From assembly GCF_016919165.1 (NCBI RefSeq), contig NZ_JAFFPS010000008.1, forward strand, positions 181,805 through 245,804: DNA of 64,000 nt, read 5' to 3'. Under the pieces are notes generated by a model. That model had not been told where the DNA came from and made no database searches. It was given only the letters and a program-made list of their open reading frames with translations. Below, piece after piece: positions 1-9,875 of this stretch (positions are counted from its first letter, which is position 1; the number at the start of each line of letters is the position of its first letter). Made by a program: the position numbers and the translations under genes. Source of the stretch: Leptospira chreensis (GTDB taxonomy: Bacteria; Spirochaetota; Leptospiria; Leptospirales; Leptospiraceae).

Positions 1-1008
1 AGAAAGTTTTATGAATTAAAAGAAGATCTTTTTGAAGTTATGTTGGAAGAGAGGGAAAAAAATCCTTCCAAAGAAATTGGACTCATTCTCGGGAGTTCTC
101 GTTCAGGAGAATTCGATTCGGAGATGTTGGAGAAATTTTTCCCCAATACCAACTCCTTTAATTTTGCAGCTCCCTTTGGTCCACCTAGTTTCCAGGCCTA
201 TTGGCTAGAACGAACTCTTAGTTCCAAACTTCCTCTTCGTTATGTATTGATCGAAGTAGATCCGCTTTTATTTTCCCAAGCAGCCATTGATTATTCATTA
301 AACGGATCCTATGACAATGGATACGTATTAAGCCAGATTGATTTTTATAGAATCAAATCGAAAGATCCTTGGGCAGTGGATGCGAAAGGATTTTCTGCCG
401 ATGAAGTCGAGATTTATCTCTTAAAAAAACTATTTGCTTTATACAAATATCCTTTAGATCCCACAGCAATCAAAGCGAACAATAAAGAAATTGAAGTTGG
501 ATTTTTCCCTGGTATGTCTGTGGGAATCACTGGGAAAGACCACAAACGCAATTATATTGACAAAATCAAAATGGTAAACCGGGTTAAGTTTGGTGCCCTA
601 CCGAACGAAATCAAGTTTGCGAATATGGATGTTTTTTTAGAAAGAGATGCAGAAGCCATGTACAATCAGTATCTAAGAGGACAGGCTCTCGCTCCGACAC
701 AAATCTATTTTTTTAAGAAGATGCTTACTCTACTCGAAGGAACAGGAATTCCTGTGATTGTTTATTTTCCTGCGGTTTCTGATGCACTTCGAAGAAGGAT
801 GTCGACGGATGGACTTCTGGAAGGATTCAATTTGGAAATCAGAAAAGCCGTAGAAAAATCACAAAAGATTCCGAATTCCAAATTTACAGTGGTAGATCCG
901 AGTTCTGATCCTCGATGGGTTTGTAAGGATTTTGTGGATTCTCTCCATTTGAGTGGAGCTTGTTTTCCCAACCTTTTGCCTATTTTGTTTCCGAAAGACG
1001 TTCGTTAG
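1..1008 (+). CDS. DUF1574-like / SGNH-hydrolase-like protein, 5' end outside window
   Basis: The reading frame is open from base 1 through the first ATG (base 40) to the TAG at 1006-1008, so the gene starts upstream of the window and this is its C-terminal part. Near the beginning is GLILGSSRSGE, which resembles SGNH block I with its nucleophile serine. Near the C-terminus is DSLHLSG, which fits the paired Asp/His of block V (DxxH). This arrangement is seen in DUF1574 proteins of Leptospira and in DltD/AlgX-like envelope acyl-transfer proteins. Family membership is inferred from motif layout only; the substrate is unknown. The stop overlaps the stop region of the convergent J-domain gene by four bases. 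Confidence 0.6.
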   Translation, partial: RKFYELKEDLFEVMLEEREKNPSKEIGLILGSSRSGEFDSEMLEKFFPNTNSFNFAAPFGPPSFQAYWLERTLSSKLPLRYVLIEVDPLLFSQAAIDYSLNGSYDNGYVLSQIDFYRIKSKDPWAVDAKGFSADEVEIYLLKKLFALYKYPLDPTAIKANNKEIEVGFFPGMSVGITGKDHKRNYIDKIKMVNRVKFGALPNEIKFANMDVFLERDAEAMYNQYLRGQALAPTQIYFFKKMLTLLEGTGIPVIVYFPAVSDALRRRMSTDGLLEGFNLEIRKAVEKSQKIPNSKFTVVDPSSDPRWVCKDFVDSLHLSGACFPNLLPILFPKDVR

Positions 1009-1604
1009 GTTCTCCTTTCTTTCCGTTTTTCTAATTCTTTTTTTAGAAAACGGAAACGAAAGAATAGGTAACCAACCCCACTTAAGATAAGAAATAATCC
1101 AGATCCCCAACCCGAAGCCGAATCGGAGATTGTTTTTTCGGTTTCTGAGGTTTCATTCCAGAGGGAATGAAGGAGAACCAGTCCCGAATACAAAAGTAGA
1201 TTGAGAACCATGTAGATGGTGGTTTTTTTTAAGATCCAAAGAGTATCTCCCATTTCTTCCCGGAACCTAGTGAATTCACTGATGATCTCTTGGTAGGTTT
1301 TATGATGGCCCAGTCGGTAAACATCGTAGGCTTCTTCCATTTCTGGATCTTTCGCCTTTCCATCCAAAAGCACAAATTCAAAGTCCAATTGGGAATCGTA
1401 ATCCTTTCGTTTTTCGGGATCTGCCAAAGTCAAATAGGCACGTGTTAGCTCGAGGATTTTATCCTGGGCTTCGGAAACTCCCGCCGCCTGTAACCTCTCC
1501 CAAAACTCTAATTCCTTTAAATAAATGGCCTCGATGGTCTCTGGAGTGGATTCCTTAGTCACCCCTAGAATTGCATAAAATGTTTCCCGTTTTGTGCGAG
1601 CCAT
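1005..1604 (-). CDS. membrane-anchored J-like domain protein lacking HPD
   Basis: A 199-residue protein. Residues 8-72 look like a DnaJ J-domain: FYAILGV at the start and [10 protein letters not shown] at the end are typical of helix I and helix IV. The HPD tripeptide that stimulates DnaK ATPase is absent; the helix II-III connection reads [11 protein letters not shown] instead. After a linker come two hydrophobic segments, at about residues 130-150 and 168-185, so the protein is probably anchored in the inner membrane with the J-like domain in the cytoplasm. It is a lone gene, convergent with the gene to its left and divergent from miaB. Without HPD it is unlikely to be a standard DnaK co-chaperone. 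Confidence 0.65.
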   Translation of the reverse strand: MARTKRETFYAILGVTKESTPETIEAIYLKELEFWERLQAAGVSEAQDKILELTRAYLTLADPEKRKDYDSQLDFEFVLLDGKAKDPEMEEAYDVYRLGHHKTYQEIISEFTRFREEMGDTLWILKKTTIYMVLNLLLYSGLVLLHSLWNETSETEKTISDSASGWGSGLFLILSGVGYLFFRFRFLKKELEKRKERRT

Positions 1605-1667
1605 ATAGTCTTTTTAGTTCCCATCTTCTTTGCTTTACAAGGAAATTTTCTGGAAAAACATATCATT

Positions 1668-3044
1668 ATGAACCCATCCTTGACTGAAATCCCAACTACA
1701 GAAAGCCCCATCCAACTCGGAAAGGTCTATGTGGAGACCTACGGATGCCAAATGAACGAATACGATTCAGGGATCGTCAAGGAGCTGTTTCGTAAAGAGA
1801 ACTATGAATCGGCAGAATCCATCGAAGAGAGTGATATCATCTTCCTCAATACCTGTGCGGTCAGAGAAAATGCCCATGCCAAAATTTATGGTAGATTACA
1901 ATCTCTTGGGTATTTAAAGAAAAAGAATCCAAACCTAGTGATTGGAGTCCTTGGCTGTATGGCACAGAACCTAGGGGAAGATTTGTTCCACCAGGAACTT
2001 CCTTTGGATTTGATTGTTGGACCAGACAATTACAGAACTTTACCAGAACTCATTCAAAAAATCCGAGGAGGGGAACGTGATGTCCAACTAACACGCCTTT
2101 CTCGTACAGAAACATATGATGAACTAGAACCCAAAGTAGTCAATGGAATCCAAGCCTTTGTTACCATCATGCGTGGTTGCAATAATTTTTGTACTTTTTG
2201 TGTGGTGCCTTATACGAGAGGGCGAGAACGGAGTCGAGAGCCCGGTTCTATTGTGGCTGAAATCCTCCAACTCGAAGCGATGGGCGTAAAACAAATCACA
2301 CTCCTTGGCCAAAACGTAAATAGTTATTCTCATGAAGAAACAGACTTTTGTGCCCTTGTGGAAAAGATCCTTGCAGAAACAACAGTGGAACGAGTTCGGT
2401 TTACAAGTCCCCATCCCAAAGATTTTCCGGACCACCTAATCTCTCTTATGGCAAAGGAACCGCGGTTCTCTTCTCAAATCCATATGCCTCTCCAAGCGGG
2501 AAGTTCCAAAGTCCTTCGGGATATGAAACGTAGTTATACCAAAGAAGAATATTTAGATTTAGTCGCAAGCATCCAAAGTCGAATTCCTGATATAGGAATC
2601 ACTTCTGATATTATTGTTGGGTTTCCGGGAGAAACAGAAGAAGAGTTTCAAGAAACCTTAGAAGTGGTTAAAAAAGTTAAATTTGATATGTCCTATATGT
2701 TCAAATATTCGGAACGGGAAGGTACGATCGCAAAACGAAAGTTTATCGATGATGTTCCCGAAGAAGTTAAAAGTAAACGACTCATTGAACTTGTTGAACT
2801 CCAAACCAAAATTTCTCACGAAAAAAACCAATCCAAAATTGGGAATGAATTTTCTGTCCTTATTGAAAACACATCAAAAAAATCCAAACTCGAGTTATGT
2901 GGTAGATCTCATTGCGGAAGGATGATTGTATTCCCAATTCCGGAAGGTCTCTCCAAAGATCCTGCAGATTGGATTGGGAAAACCGTTACGGTGAAAGTAG
3001 AATCGGCAACCAGTGCCACTCTCAAAGGAAAACTCGTTGGCTAA
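1668..3044 (+). CDS. miaB: tRNA-2-methylthio-N6-dimethylallyladenosine synthase
   Basis: A 458-residue methylthiotransferase of usual family length, which adds the 2-methylthio group to i6A37 of tRNAs reading UNN codons. The N-terminal UPF0004 domain carries the three auxiliary-cluster cysteines C27 (YGCQMN), C63 (NTCAVREN) and C97 (LGCMAQ). The radical SAM motif is C171-x3-C175-x2-C178, followed by the VPYTRGRE signature. A TRAM-like RNA-binding region fills the C-terminus. MiaB rather than MtaB or RimO is supported by YGCQMN and [11 protein letters not shown]. The next gene begins inside its last codons. Confidence 0.95.
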   Translation: MNPSLTEIPTTESPIQLGKVYVETYGCQMNEYDSGIVKELFRKENYESAESIEESDIIFLNTCAVRENAHAKIYGRLQSLGYLKKKNPNLVIGVLGCMAQNLGEDLFHQELPLDLIVGPDNYRTLPELIQKIRGGERDVQLTRLSRTETYDELEPKVVNGIQAFVTIMRGCNNFCTFCVVPYTRGRERSREPGSIVAEILQLEAMGVKQITLLGQNVNSYSHEETDFCALVEKILAETTVERVRFTSPHPKDFPDHLISLMAKEPRFSSQIHMPLQAGSSKVLRDMKRSYTKEEYLDLVASIQSRIPDIGITSDIIVGFPGETEEEFQETLEVVKKVKFDMSYMFKYSEREGTIAKRKFIDDVPEEVKSKRLIELVELQTKISHEKNQSKIGNEFSVLIENTSKKSKLELCGRSHCGRMIVFPIPEGLSKDPADWIGKTVTVKVESATSATLKGKLVG

Positions 3045-4629
3045 ACCAGTCGATTTACGAACCGTTCGAGTCTTCTCCAAGGATGACTTACCACCTGGAT
3101 TTATGGTGGATACGGATCGTTTGGGCAAGTGGAAACGATTCAAACCGTCAATTCTTAGAATCTATATTCTAAAGGAAATCTTAAGTCCCTTCCTTGTTGC
3201 TTTATCCTTTTTTACCATGATCTATATGGCGGTAGCCATCCAAAAGATGATCGGACTCTTTGTCGGTAAGGGAGTTGATTTCTTTCGCCTTTTGGACTAT
3301 ATGGGTTACGTTTTTGGAAACACCCTTCCGATGACCATTCCCATGGCTTGTTTAATGTCTGGAATCATGGCTGCCGGTCGTTTGTCTGGCGATTCCGAAA
3401 TCACGGCGATGCGAGCCTCCGGTGTTTCTTTTCCTTATATCTATTCCAACTTTCTGGTGTTTGGTTTTCTGATGACTCTCATTGTTGGTTACTTAAATTT
3501 TTATCTAGGTCCAGAGAACACCCGTAAGATGAAAGATTTTGATAACTGGATTGCCACTTACAATCCTTTACTTGCTATCCAACCAGGTCAGTTTTCGGGA
3601 GACAAAACCCAGGACTTTTTCTCTGAAAAGGGGAGGACTATGTATTCTGGTGGAATCGATGCCGATGGGAATTTGAGTAATGTCCAAATCCGTGAATGGG
3701 CTATCTCTGCCGATGGAACCGATTTTATTATGGTGAATAACTTGGCAGTCCCTATGGGGGGATCGCGGATGTTACAAATCATCAATGCGAAAGAAGGTTA
3801 TTTAGTTGAGAAAAAAAATCTAACCGGCGAATATGAAAAGTCTGTACGTCTTAGGAAAGGTTATGTAATCGAATGGGATCCGGAAACGAGTGCTATTGGA
3901 ATTACTAACTTTATGGATGGGGAGATGGACTATAATACCCCGGCAAAGAAGGAAACAAAGACATTGAGTATCAATGTAAAACCGGATACCTTTTCTTTGC
4001 CCATGCTCATTGAAATTCGAAATGCCATTGAATCCGAAGGACTCGAAAAAATTCCTGGGTTAGAGATTTTAAAAGAATATGGGCTTTCGATTAAGGGTGT
4101 CGGTGGTTTAAAACAAATGGTGGAGCAGTTTAAGTACGAACTAATCATGGGTGCGAGTTCGGGAAAACAAGAAGATATGGCTCAGAAATTTGCACTCTTC
4201 ACTCAACTTTCCGAACTTCTCAATGAATCCAAAAAGACTCTCACCGGTTTCAATGTAGAAATCCACAAACGATTTGCCACTCCCTTGTCTTGCCAGATTT
4301 TTTTCTTTTTATCCTTTCCGCTGGGACTTGTCGTCAAACGATCCGGAAAAGGAATGAGTTTTACACTCGCTGTTATTTTTTTACTGATCTATTATACCTT
4401 TTTTATCTTTGGTTCCGGTATTTCTTACAAAGAGAATGTTCCTGACTGGGTGGGGCCTTGGTCTGCAAATATTGTGATTGCCACCCTATCCATATACATT
4501 ATGATTTCACGCACTGATGCTAAATTGCCTGAGTCCATCCGGAGCCGATTGGGATTTTACTTTCGATTTCGGGACCTGTTGGAAGAGAAAGTGGAACTGG
4601 TAAAAAATCGGTTCCGAAAAGCCAAATAA
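3037..4629 (+). CDS. LptF/LptG family LPS export permease (YjgP/YjgQ)
   Basis: About 530 residues. The N-terminal transmembrane block follows an [14 protein letters not shown] stretch typical of LptF/G helix I. A long periplasmic beta-rich (jellyroll-like) domain lies at about residues 150-410, and three C-terminal helices follow, with [12 protein letters not shown] between the first two. The role is the membrane half of the LptB2FG transporter that moves LPS from the inner membrane to the Lpt bridge. Whether it is LptF or LptG cannot be decided. The start is taken as TTG 3037, with AAAGGA seven bases upstream, rather than GTG 3013, which has no ribosome-binding site. Translation is coupled to miaB through an 8-base overlap. 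Confidence 0.85.
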   Translation: MAKPVDLRTVRVFSKDDLPPGFMVDTDRLGKWKRFKPSILRIYILKEILSPFLVALSFFTMIYMAVAIQKMIGLFVGKGVDFFRLLDYMGYVFGNTLPMTIPMACLMSGIMAAGRLSGDSEITAMRASGVSFPYIYSNFLVFGFLMTLIVGYLNFYLGPENTRKMKDFDNWIATYNPLLAIQPGQFSGDKTQDFFSEKGRTMYSGGIDADGNLSNVQIREWAISADGTDFIMVNNLAVPMGGSRMLQIINAKEGYLVEKKNLTGEYEKSVRLRKGYVIEWDPETSAIGITNFMDGEMDYNTPAKKETKTLSINVKPDTFSLPMLIEIRNAIESEGLEKIPGLEILKEYGLSIKGVGGLKQMVEQFKYELIMGASSGKQEDMAQKFALFTQLSELLNESKKTLTGFNVEIHKRFATPLSCQIFFFLSFPLGLVVKRSGKGMSFTLAVIFLLIYYTFFIFGSGISYKENVPDWVGPWSANIVIATLSIYIMISRTDAKLPESIRSRLGFYFRFRDLLEEKVELVKNRFRKAK

Positions 4630-4701
4630 AACAAAATTTGCTAGAAAATTCCCCTCATTGCAGTCCTATAGAATCAGTAGTTGTAGTTTAGGAGATATGG
4701 T

Positions 4702-5532
4702 TTGAAAACTTCTTACATTTGGAATATATCTAAAGGACGCCCCTTTCCGGTAGAACTTTGGAAACATTCAAAGATCAAAGTTCAAGTCAACCAAATGCAA
4801 TTGGATGAGTTGGATCGTATTTCAATTACTGCCAACGACATTCATATTTTGTTCCTTCAGGTAACTTTTACCGAATGGAAACAAATCCAGGCAACCATCG
4901 TTTCAACTTTTGAAGCGAGTCCCTTTGTATCATTAATTTTAATTTCTTCCGAAGATGGAGTCGAACCAATCCAAGAGACAGTGCAAGGGCACTTGAAGTA
5001 TTTGGTTTTAGAAAATCCACTCCATGTTCGGGAACTGCGAATGATTTTAGACAGAACCATCCAATCGGAATCTTACAAAGCGGCGGCTTTGGATATTGGA
5101 AATTCCTGTTTGGAGAATGTTGGATTTTTTGAAGGTGTTTTTTCTCTAGCACACCAAGAATACGAAGAATCTAAAAAAGAAAATGAAGCCCTCCGTTCTA
5201 TTTTACAATACGAAGAACTAGTGAAACGTTCCCAAGCGGGTATCAGCACTGCTTTAGAAAAAGTAAATGATATGAAAAACCAAGAATTGATTGAACTTCA
5301 TGAAAGAGTGAAGGCAAGCCAACAATTGGATGAACTCCGCGAAAAGGAACTAAAACAAGCTCTGGAATTACAAAAAGCTACCGAACAAGTTTTAAACTAT
5401 TCGCGTATTGAAGAAATGAACTTAGATAAAATTCTAAGAGCGCAAGATCGGCTTTTCGAATATACCGAACAAGAAATCAAAGAACTAGTAGAAGAAAACA
5501 GATCTTTAAAAAAGAAACTGGGTTTGAGTTAA
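4702..5532 (+). CDS. receiver-like domain plus coiled-coil protein, function unknown
   Basis: A 276-residue protein starting at TTG with GGAG seven bases upstream. The first ~115 residues alternate strands and helices in the manner of a response-regulator receiver. The stretch LKYLVLENPLHVRELRMIL resembles the alpha4-beta5-alpha5 end of that fold. The position expected to carry the phosphorylated Asp reads HILFLQVT, so it would be a non-phosphorylatable pseudo-receiver. Residues ~155-276 are strongly predicted coiled coil rich in E, K and L. The gene sits 72 bases after the Lpt permease and converges on the next gene with a four-base overlap. A scaffold or localisation role is possible but unproven. 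Confidence 0.5.
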   Translation: MKTSYIWNISKGRPFPVELWKHSKIKVQVNQMQLDELDRISITANDIHILFLQVTFTEWKQIQATIVSTFEASPFVSLILISSEDGVEPIQETVQGHLKYLVLENPLHVRELRMILDRTIQSESYKAAALDIGNSCLENVGFFEGVFSLAHQEYEESKKENEALRSILQYEELVKRSQAGISTALEKVNDMKNQELIELHERVKASQQLDELREKELKQALELQKATEQVLNYSRIEEMNLDKILRAQDRLFEYTEQEIKELVEENRSLKKKLGLS

Positions 5533-6335
5533 AAGTCCTTTCCTACCTTTTCCTCTATTTTCGCGTATTCTTTGGAATCGCGACCATAGTGAATCTCAGC
5601 AAATCGCAATAGATGTTTTTTCTTTAATTCTTTGAACTCGTAATAGAGTTCTTGGTTTTTAGAGCGGATTGCTGTTTGTTCCATTTTTTCATAAGAGAGG
5701 GCAAGGAGTCTATGTGGTTCCGCTTCTCCTTCATTTTTGGAAGAGAGTTCAATGTATTTTTCCGCAAAATCAATGACCTGGAGATAATTTTTAAAAGCTT
5801 CTTGGTGTTTGATATACTCTCTAAAGATTCCCGATTTTAAATCCAAATAAGGCGCACTTTCCTTAACTTTTGGGTTTTCGATTTTTTCGAGAAGGTTCAT
5901 TCCTTTCACAAGTCTGCCGACCGTTTGTGATCTTAAATCAAAAAGTTGTTTTTGAAATTCCTTTTCTTTGTTTTCTTTTCTGATTTGTTTTTGCCATTCA
6001 TATCGATCTTCATAATAGATTTCTTTTTTCGAGTCTTCCTTTCGTTTCTCTATGGTTTTCCTTCCTAACTCAAAATGGTCTATCGCAGTAGAGTATTCTT
6101 TACTGGCATCTTGCCACCGTTTTTGGGAATTCTTTTCATCGATCAAATTGAGGAGCGGGATTGTTTCCAAACGTTCGGAACTATCACCCCAAGGAGAGCC
6201 TGACTCTGGTGTTGTGGGAAGGATGGATTCCACCCGATTTTCTGTGGAGGATACCTGTTTTGTGTCTTTGGAGATTAGTGACAAAGAACAAAGGAAAATC
6301 AAAGAAATCCATAAAAATAGGATGGGAAATTTCAT
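5529..6335 (-). CDS. exported helical (TPR-like) protein, function unknown
   Basis: A 268-residue protein with a cleavable signal peptide: MKFPI, then a hydrophobic core to about residue 22. No lipobox cysteine is present, so a soluble periplasmic or secreted location is likely. A Ser/Thr/Pro-rich linker (residues 25-60) is followed by an almost wholly alpha-helical, highly charged region. Its spacing (YLQVIDFAEKYIELSSKNEGEA, then RLLALSYEKMEQTA) looks like two or three degenerate TPR helix pairs. No catalytic motif was seen. It is divergent from mgsA across a 50-72 base gap that should hold both promoters. I do not recognise a named family. Confidence 0.55.
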   Translation of the reverse strand: MKFPILFLWISLIFLCSLSLISKDTKQVSSTENRVESILPTTPESGSPWGDSSERLETIPLLNLIDEKNSQKRWQDASKEYSTAIDHFELGRKTIEKRKEDSKKEIYYEDRYEWQKQIRKENKEKEFQKQLFDLRSQTVGRLVKGMNLLEKIENPKVKESAPYLDLKSGIFREYIKHQEAFKNYLQVIDFAEKYIELSSKNEGEAEPHRLLALSYEKMEQTAIRSKNQELYYEFKELKKKHLLRFAEIHYGRDSKEYAKIEEKVGKDF

Positions 6336-6407
6336 TTACAGGGAAACTTTCCTTGAATCCTGGATATTGGCAAGAACTATCAATCTATGATACTAATTCA
6401 AAGAAAA

Positions 6408-6842
6408 ATGGATATCACCAAAAAGATCGTCCTCATTGCCCACGATAACAGAAAGGAAGATCTACTCGATTGGGTAAAATACAATAAAGGAACCTTAAGT
6501 AAACACCATCTATCCGCAACAGGAACCACAGGGAAACTGATCCACGAACAAATTGGACTTCCTGTGTTTCGATTCATCTCTGGTCCACTTGGTGGAGACC
6601 AACAGATTGGATCGAAAATTGTCGAAGATGGAATTGATTTTATGGTTTTTTTCTGGGATCCGCTTTCTGCCCAACCCCATGATCCTGACGTAAAGGCATT
6701 ACTTCGGATTGCAGTATTGTATAATATTCCAATGGCTTGTAATCGTTCCAGTGCTGATTTTTTAATTTCATCTCCTCTGATGGCAACAGAATACAATCGA
6801 CAGTTGATCGATTATGGATCAAGAATACCGGCAAAGAATTAG
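6408..6842 (+). CDS. mgsA: methylglyoxal synthase
   Basis: Converts dihydroxyacetone phosphate to methylglyoxal plus phosphate, bypassing lower glycolysis when phosphate is short. Family blocks are all present: KIVLIAHDNRK at the start, ATGTTGKLI (phosphate-binding loop), SGPLGGDQQIG with the catalytic Asp, FFWDPLSAQPHDPDVKALLR, and ADFLISSP near the end. The ATG at 6408 gives the usual five residues before the first strand. An in-frame ATG at 6387 would add seven, and neither has a clear ribosome-binding site. The 3' end overlaps the convergent SRPBCC gene by 24 bases. Confidence 0.93.
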   Translation: MDITKKIVLIAHDNRKEDLLDWVKYNKGTLSKHHLSATGTTGKLIHEQIGLPVFRFISGPLGGDQQIGSKIVEDGIDFMVFFWDPLSAQPHDPDVKALLRIAVLYNIPMACNRSSADFLISSPLMATEYNRQLIDYGSRIPAKN

Positions 6843-7295
6843 ACTTTCCTTGACTCCAAAGTAATTCGCTGTTAGTTTATGTCTTTTTCGAAACATTAGG
6901 AATAAGATTGGAAAAAGAAAAATACGAGAAATGGGCCATAAGTAGTAGTTTATTTGAACTTCATCAGATAGAATGCTGAAGCCCTTGTCTTGTTTATCGT
7001 CAATAAAATGATGTGTGTGTTGGAATTTTAAGAAAGGACCTTTGATTTGGTCATCTTGAAAGAAATTGTTTTTGTTATAAGTTGTGTGTTTTGCAATCCA
7101 GATTTTTTTCCAAAAAGGTAAGATCGTAACTTTTAAAATCACTTCTTCACCTACTCGCAAAGACCTGGGCGGTTTGATCACCTTTATTCCTTTTGATCCA
7201 CCTACTAAAGTTTCAAAACCAATGGGGGATTCATGAAATTTAAATAAAGTTTCTTTTGATAAAGGAAATTTTGATCGATAGATGAATGTATTCAT
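6819..7295 (-). CDS. SRPBCC (START-like) ligand-binding domain protein
   Basis: A single-domain protein of 158 residues. It matches the layout of the SRPBCC family related to COG4276: N-terminal strand FIYRSKFPLSKETLFKFHE, a PPRSLRVGEEV turn, W...AKHTTY, then DDQIKGPF and FKFQHTHHF. Proteins of this fold form a deep hydrophobic pocket for lipids or other small ligands and often stand alone with unknown ligand. Residues ~125-140 are hydrophobic (FLFPILFLMF) and form the final helix. No ribosome-binding site is obvious upstream. It is divergent from the following gene with only 26 bases between starts. Confidence 0.6.
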   Translation of the reverse strand: MNTFIYRSKFPLSKETLFKFHESPIGFETLVGGSKGIKVIKPPRSLRVGEEVILKVTILPFWKKIWIAKHTTYNKNNFFQDDQIKGPFLKFQHTHHFIDDKQDKGFSILSDEVQINYYLWPISRIFLFPILFLMFRKRHKLTANYFGVKESLILCRYS

Positions 7296-7321
7296 AATGA
7301 TTAGAAGGTAATTAACTGAAA

Positions 7322-7882
7322 ATGACTTGGTTTCACTTTAAAAAAAAGAAGGTAGAACTACAGATTTCTATAGAGAGCCTCCAAAGACTGGAAGACGAAT
7401 CGAAGAAGCTAAGCCGGCCTCAAGTTTTGGTTTTGGATTTAGAACGAAACAGAAAAGGTATAGGCAATGTCCTTGTTGGGTTTGCCGACAAAACTCCCGA
7501 TGATTCCGGTTACATTCGTTGGAAAAAGAAAGAGGCAGAATCACTTCTTTCTTTTGGCGAGTTGCGATTCGAACTGGGGAAATTCTTTTTTTATCTGAAC
7601 ATTGATTTAGAATGGGAAAAAACACCACGTCCCCATATTCACAAAATTACCACCAATTACTTGTTTAGCGAAGAACCAGTATATTTAGAATCAAAAGACT
7701 TTTTTCGATTACGTCCGATTTTACATCTTTGTTTTCAAAGGGAAGGTGTATCTTCGTTATATTTAAAAGGAAATTTATGCCAATTAGAAATTCAGAGTCT
7801 CACAAAAGAGAAAGAAGAAAGAATTTCTGAAGATCTTCTTACTTATCTTTCGTCTCTTTACGAGAGTCCGTGGGAAGAATGA
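7322..7882 (+). CDS. hypothetical protein, no recognised family
   Basis: A 186-residue soluble protein without signal peptide, membrane segment or recognisable motif. Its composition, charged with regular alternating strands (VLVLDLERN, FFFYLNIDLEWEK), suggests a compact alpha/beta fold. The start ATG lies 26 bases from the divergent SRPBCC gene. Its last 44 bases overlap the convergent TPR/TolB-like gene, which is long for this genome. Coding is supported by an uninterrupted frame with normal amino-acid composition and by the absence of a better frame on either strand. Confidence 0.45.
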   Translation: MTWFHFKKKKVELQISIESLQRLEDESKKLSRPQVLVLDLERNRKGIGNVLVGFADKTPDDSGYIRWKKKEAESLLSFGELRFELGKFFFYLNIDLEWEKTPRPHIHKITTNYLFSEEPVYLESKDFFRLRPILHLCFQREGVSSLYLKGNLCQLEIQSLTKEKEERISEDLLTYLSSLYESPWEE

Positions 7883-9875
7883 CATCATCTCCTGTTGCCA
7901 GTTCTTTTTCCCATCCACGAACATTTGGTTTCACTGAAGAAATGGATTTTCCAAGTTCAGTGATCTCGCCTTGAAATAAAGGTTTTCCTTTTCTTTGGAA
8001 TTCTAGTTTTGAATTCTTTTGTAATCCATCATCTTTCCCAAGAGAGACAATCACTTCATCCTTTTTGACTTTTAAGATTTTTCCTTCTTTGGGGAGTAAA
8101 TCTTTGATCCGCTCTGCAATTCGGTGGATGATGGTGGGGAGACTATCCCTTCCTCTTTGGTTGGTTGACCAGGAGGCAATATCCCTTAAACTATCTCTAT
8201 CATAAACCGAAACATCCAAACGAATGTCCCCGTCTTTGATTTGATACTTCCCATGAACCACATAACGAATCTTTGTGGCATTTCTTCTTTTGGAATCTAA
8301 AAGATGTAAGTTATCGATGGTAAAGGGAAGAGTTTGGGAAAAGGGATGGTAACTTGATTCTTTGAGTAGTCCCCGAATTTGTTTGAACTCATCACCCTCG
8401 ACAACACGTACCGCTTGAATTTGTTTTAAATTATAACGAAATGCTTCGGATAAAAGCCTGCCCGCTTGTAAATGGTAAGGAAAAGGCAAACTCGATTCCA
8501 TATCAAAGACATAAACTTCCGGACTATAACGGACTGTGTTTTCTTGGATGGAATTAGGATCGATTTGTAAGTAACCTTCTCGAAATTCCAGAGATTCCTT
8601 TAGGTTTTTAATAGAAAATTCCAGTTTATTTTGGAGTTTGAAGGAGTTCGGATCTTCTTCACGAAGACGGAGTAGTAAATTTGTATACTTAACAGCCTCT
8701 CCCGTTTGGTTATAGAAGTCTAATAATTCTCTTCGGATAACAGGTGTTTGTGAGCTTAAATCTTTTGCCCTTTTTAAGTGGAATAGAGAACTTTTGTGGT
8801 ATAAAGAATGTTTTTCAGAATAAAAACGATCCCTTCTATAATCACCCAATTCTCTGCGTAATTTTGACTCTTCCTTTTCCTGCGCAATCGTATACTCTTC
8901 CGCTTCGAATCGCAATATTTCATCCAAATCATCTAACTGGAGAGCTCTTCGGTAATGGTAAGTTGCAAATTTTGGTTCTCCCAATTCCCAAGCCAGGTTT
9001 GCTTCTAAACTATGGTAGAGTTGGTTTTCCGGAAATTCTCTAGCCAGTTCGTAAATCGCGCGAAAAGCTTTCTTTTTTACATCTTTATCGGAAGTGAAAT
9101 TAGCCAAAATGATATCATGATAAACGGAATAAAACCGAGCCTGTTCTCCCTTGGGATCTAGGTTGAGTGAGTTTTGCAAAGCTTCTTCCACCAGAGGTAG
9201 AACCGATTTTAATTGGTTGGGATGGAAATAGTTTTGGTACAAAAGGACTTTTGCTTTGAAGGCAAACCCTTCTGGATCATTTGGTTCTTTTTTAGTATAA
9301 GAGTCTATGGAGTTGTAAGCATCGCTATAGTTCTGCTTTGTAAAATAAAGCTCCGCTAACATTCGTAACAGGTCAGAAGGCTCATCCAACTTTGTTGTGA
9401 GTGTTTTGATTTTGTAGATGGCGGAATCTAGTTTTCCTTGTTTTTGAAGCGATTTTGCTTCCGCAATCCGTAAAGCTGTATGGTTTGGAAACTCAAGTAA
9501 TAATGGATCAATTAACTTTGTTATGGCGGGGAAGTCAGAATCGAGTAAATAAATCTCAGAAAGCCCTGTGACAGCAGGGATATGTTTTGGTTCTCTATCT
9601 AAAATTTCTAAATAGAACTTTTTACTCTCTCTGTAGGCTGCGAGTTTGAAACTACAATCGGCAACACCTAATTTGGCATCGATCGAATTTCGATTTTTCT
9701 GTAATGCTGTTTGGTAGAACTGGATGGCCTTACGACAATTGTTTTCAGATTGGTATCTTTTTCCTTCAGCAATATCTTCTAAGGTGGTTGTCTCTGCATT
9801 TAAGAGAGAGACCGAGACCAAAAAACCAATGGTAAGGATAAAGATAAAAAAAGATTTAACGAGGTTCTGGAACAA
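7839..9875 (-). CDS. exported TPR protein with TolB/FlgO-like and C-terminal beta domain
   Basis: About 678 residues. The signal peptide has the core FFIFILTIGFLVSVSLL and ends near NAET. Residues ~35-440 are a run of TPR units (for example AIQFYQTALQKNRNSIDAKL). Residues ~460-600 resemble the FlgO/TolB N-terminal fold that handles outer-membrane components (LLSEAFRYNL, YVVHGKYQIKDGDIRLDVSVYD). The last ~75 residues (EVIVSLGKDDGLQKNSKLEF) look like the FlgT-type C-terminal barrel. An ATG at 9890 is possible, but the perfect AAGGAGG inside codons 2-4 sits five bases before TTG 9875, so TTG is preferred. It overlaps the upstream NHL gene and is probably co-translated with it. The cargo is unknown. 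Confidence 0.65.
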   Translation of the reverse strand: MFQNLVKSFFIFILTIGFLVSVSLLNAETTTLEDIAEGKRYQSENNCRKAIQFYQTALQKNRNSIDAKLGVADCSFKLAAYRESKKFYLEILDREPKHIPAVTGLSEIYLLDSDFPAITKLIDPLLLEFPNHTALRIAEAKSLQKQGKLDSAIYKIKTLTTKLDEPSDLLRMLAELYFTKQNYSDAYNSIDSYTKKEPNDPEGFAFKAKVLLYQNYFHPNQLKSVLPLVEEALQNSLNLDPKGEQARFYSVYHDIILANFTSDKDVKKKAFRAIYELAREFPENQLYHSLEANLAWELGEPKFATYHYRRALQLDDLDEILRFEAEEYTIAQEKEESKLRRELGDYRRDRFYSEKHSLYHKSSLFHLKRAKDLSSQTPVIRRELLDFYNQTGEAVKYTNLLLRLREEDPNSFKLQNKLEFSIKNLKESLEFREGYLQIDPNSIQENTVRYSPEVYVFDMESSLPFPYHLQAGRLLSEAFRYNLKQIQAVRVVEGDEFKQIRGLLKESSYHPFSQTLPFTIDNLHLLDSKRRNATKIRYVVHGKYQIKDGDIRLDVSVYDRDSLRDIASWSTNQRGRDSLPTIIHRIAERIKDLLPKEGKILKVKKDEVIVSLGKDDGLQKNSKLEFQRKGKPLFQGEITELGKSISSVKPNVRGWEKELATGDDVILPTDSRKETKDK

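Noticed and set aside
3013..3036. GTG 3013 as start of the Lpt permease
   Set aside because: No ribosome-binding site precedes it, whereas TTG 3037 has AAAGGA at seven bases and gives the normal N-terminus.
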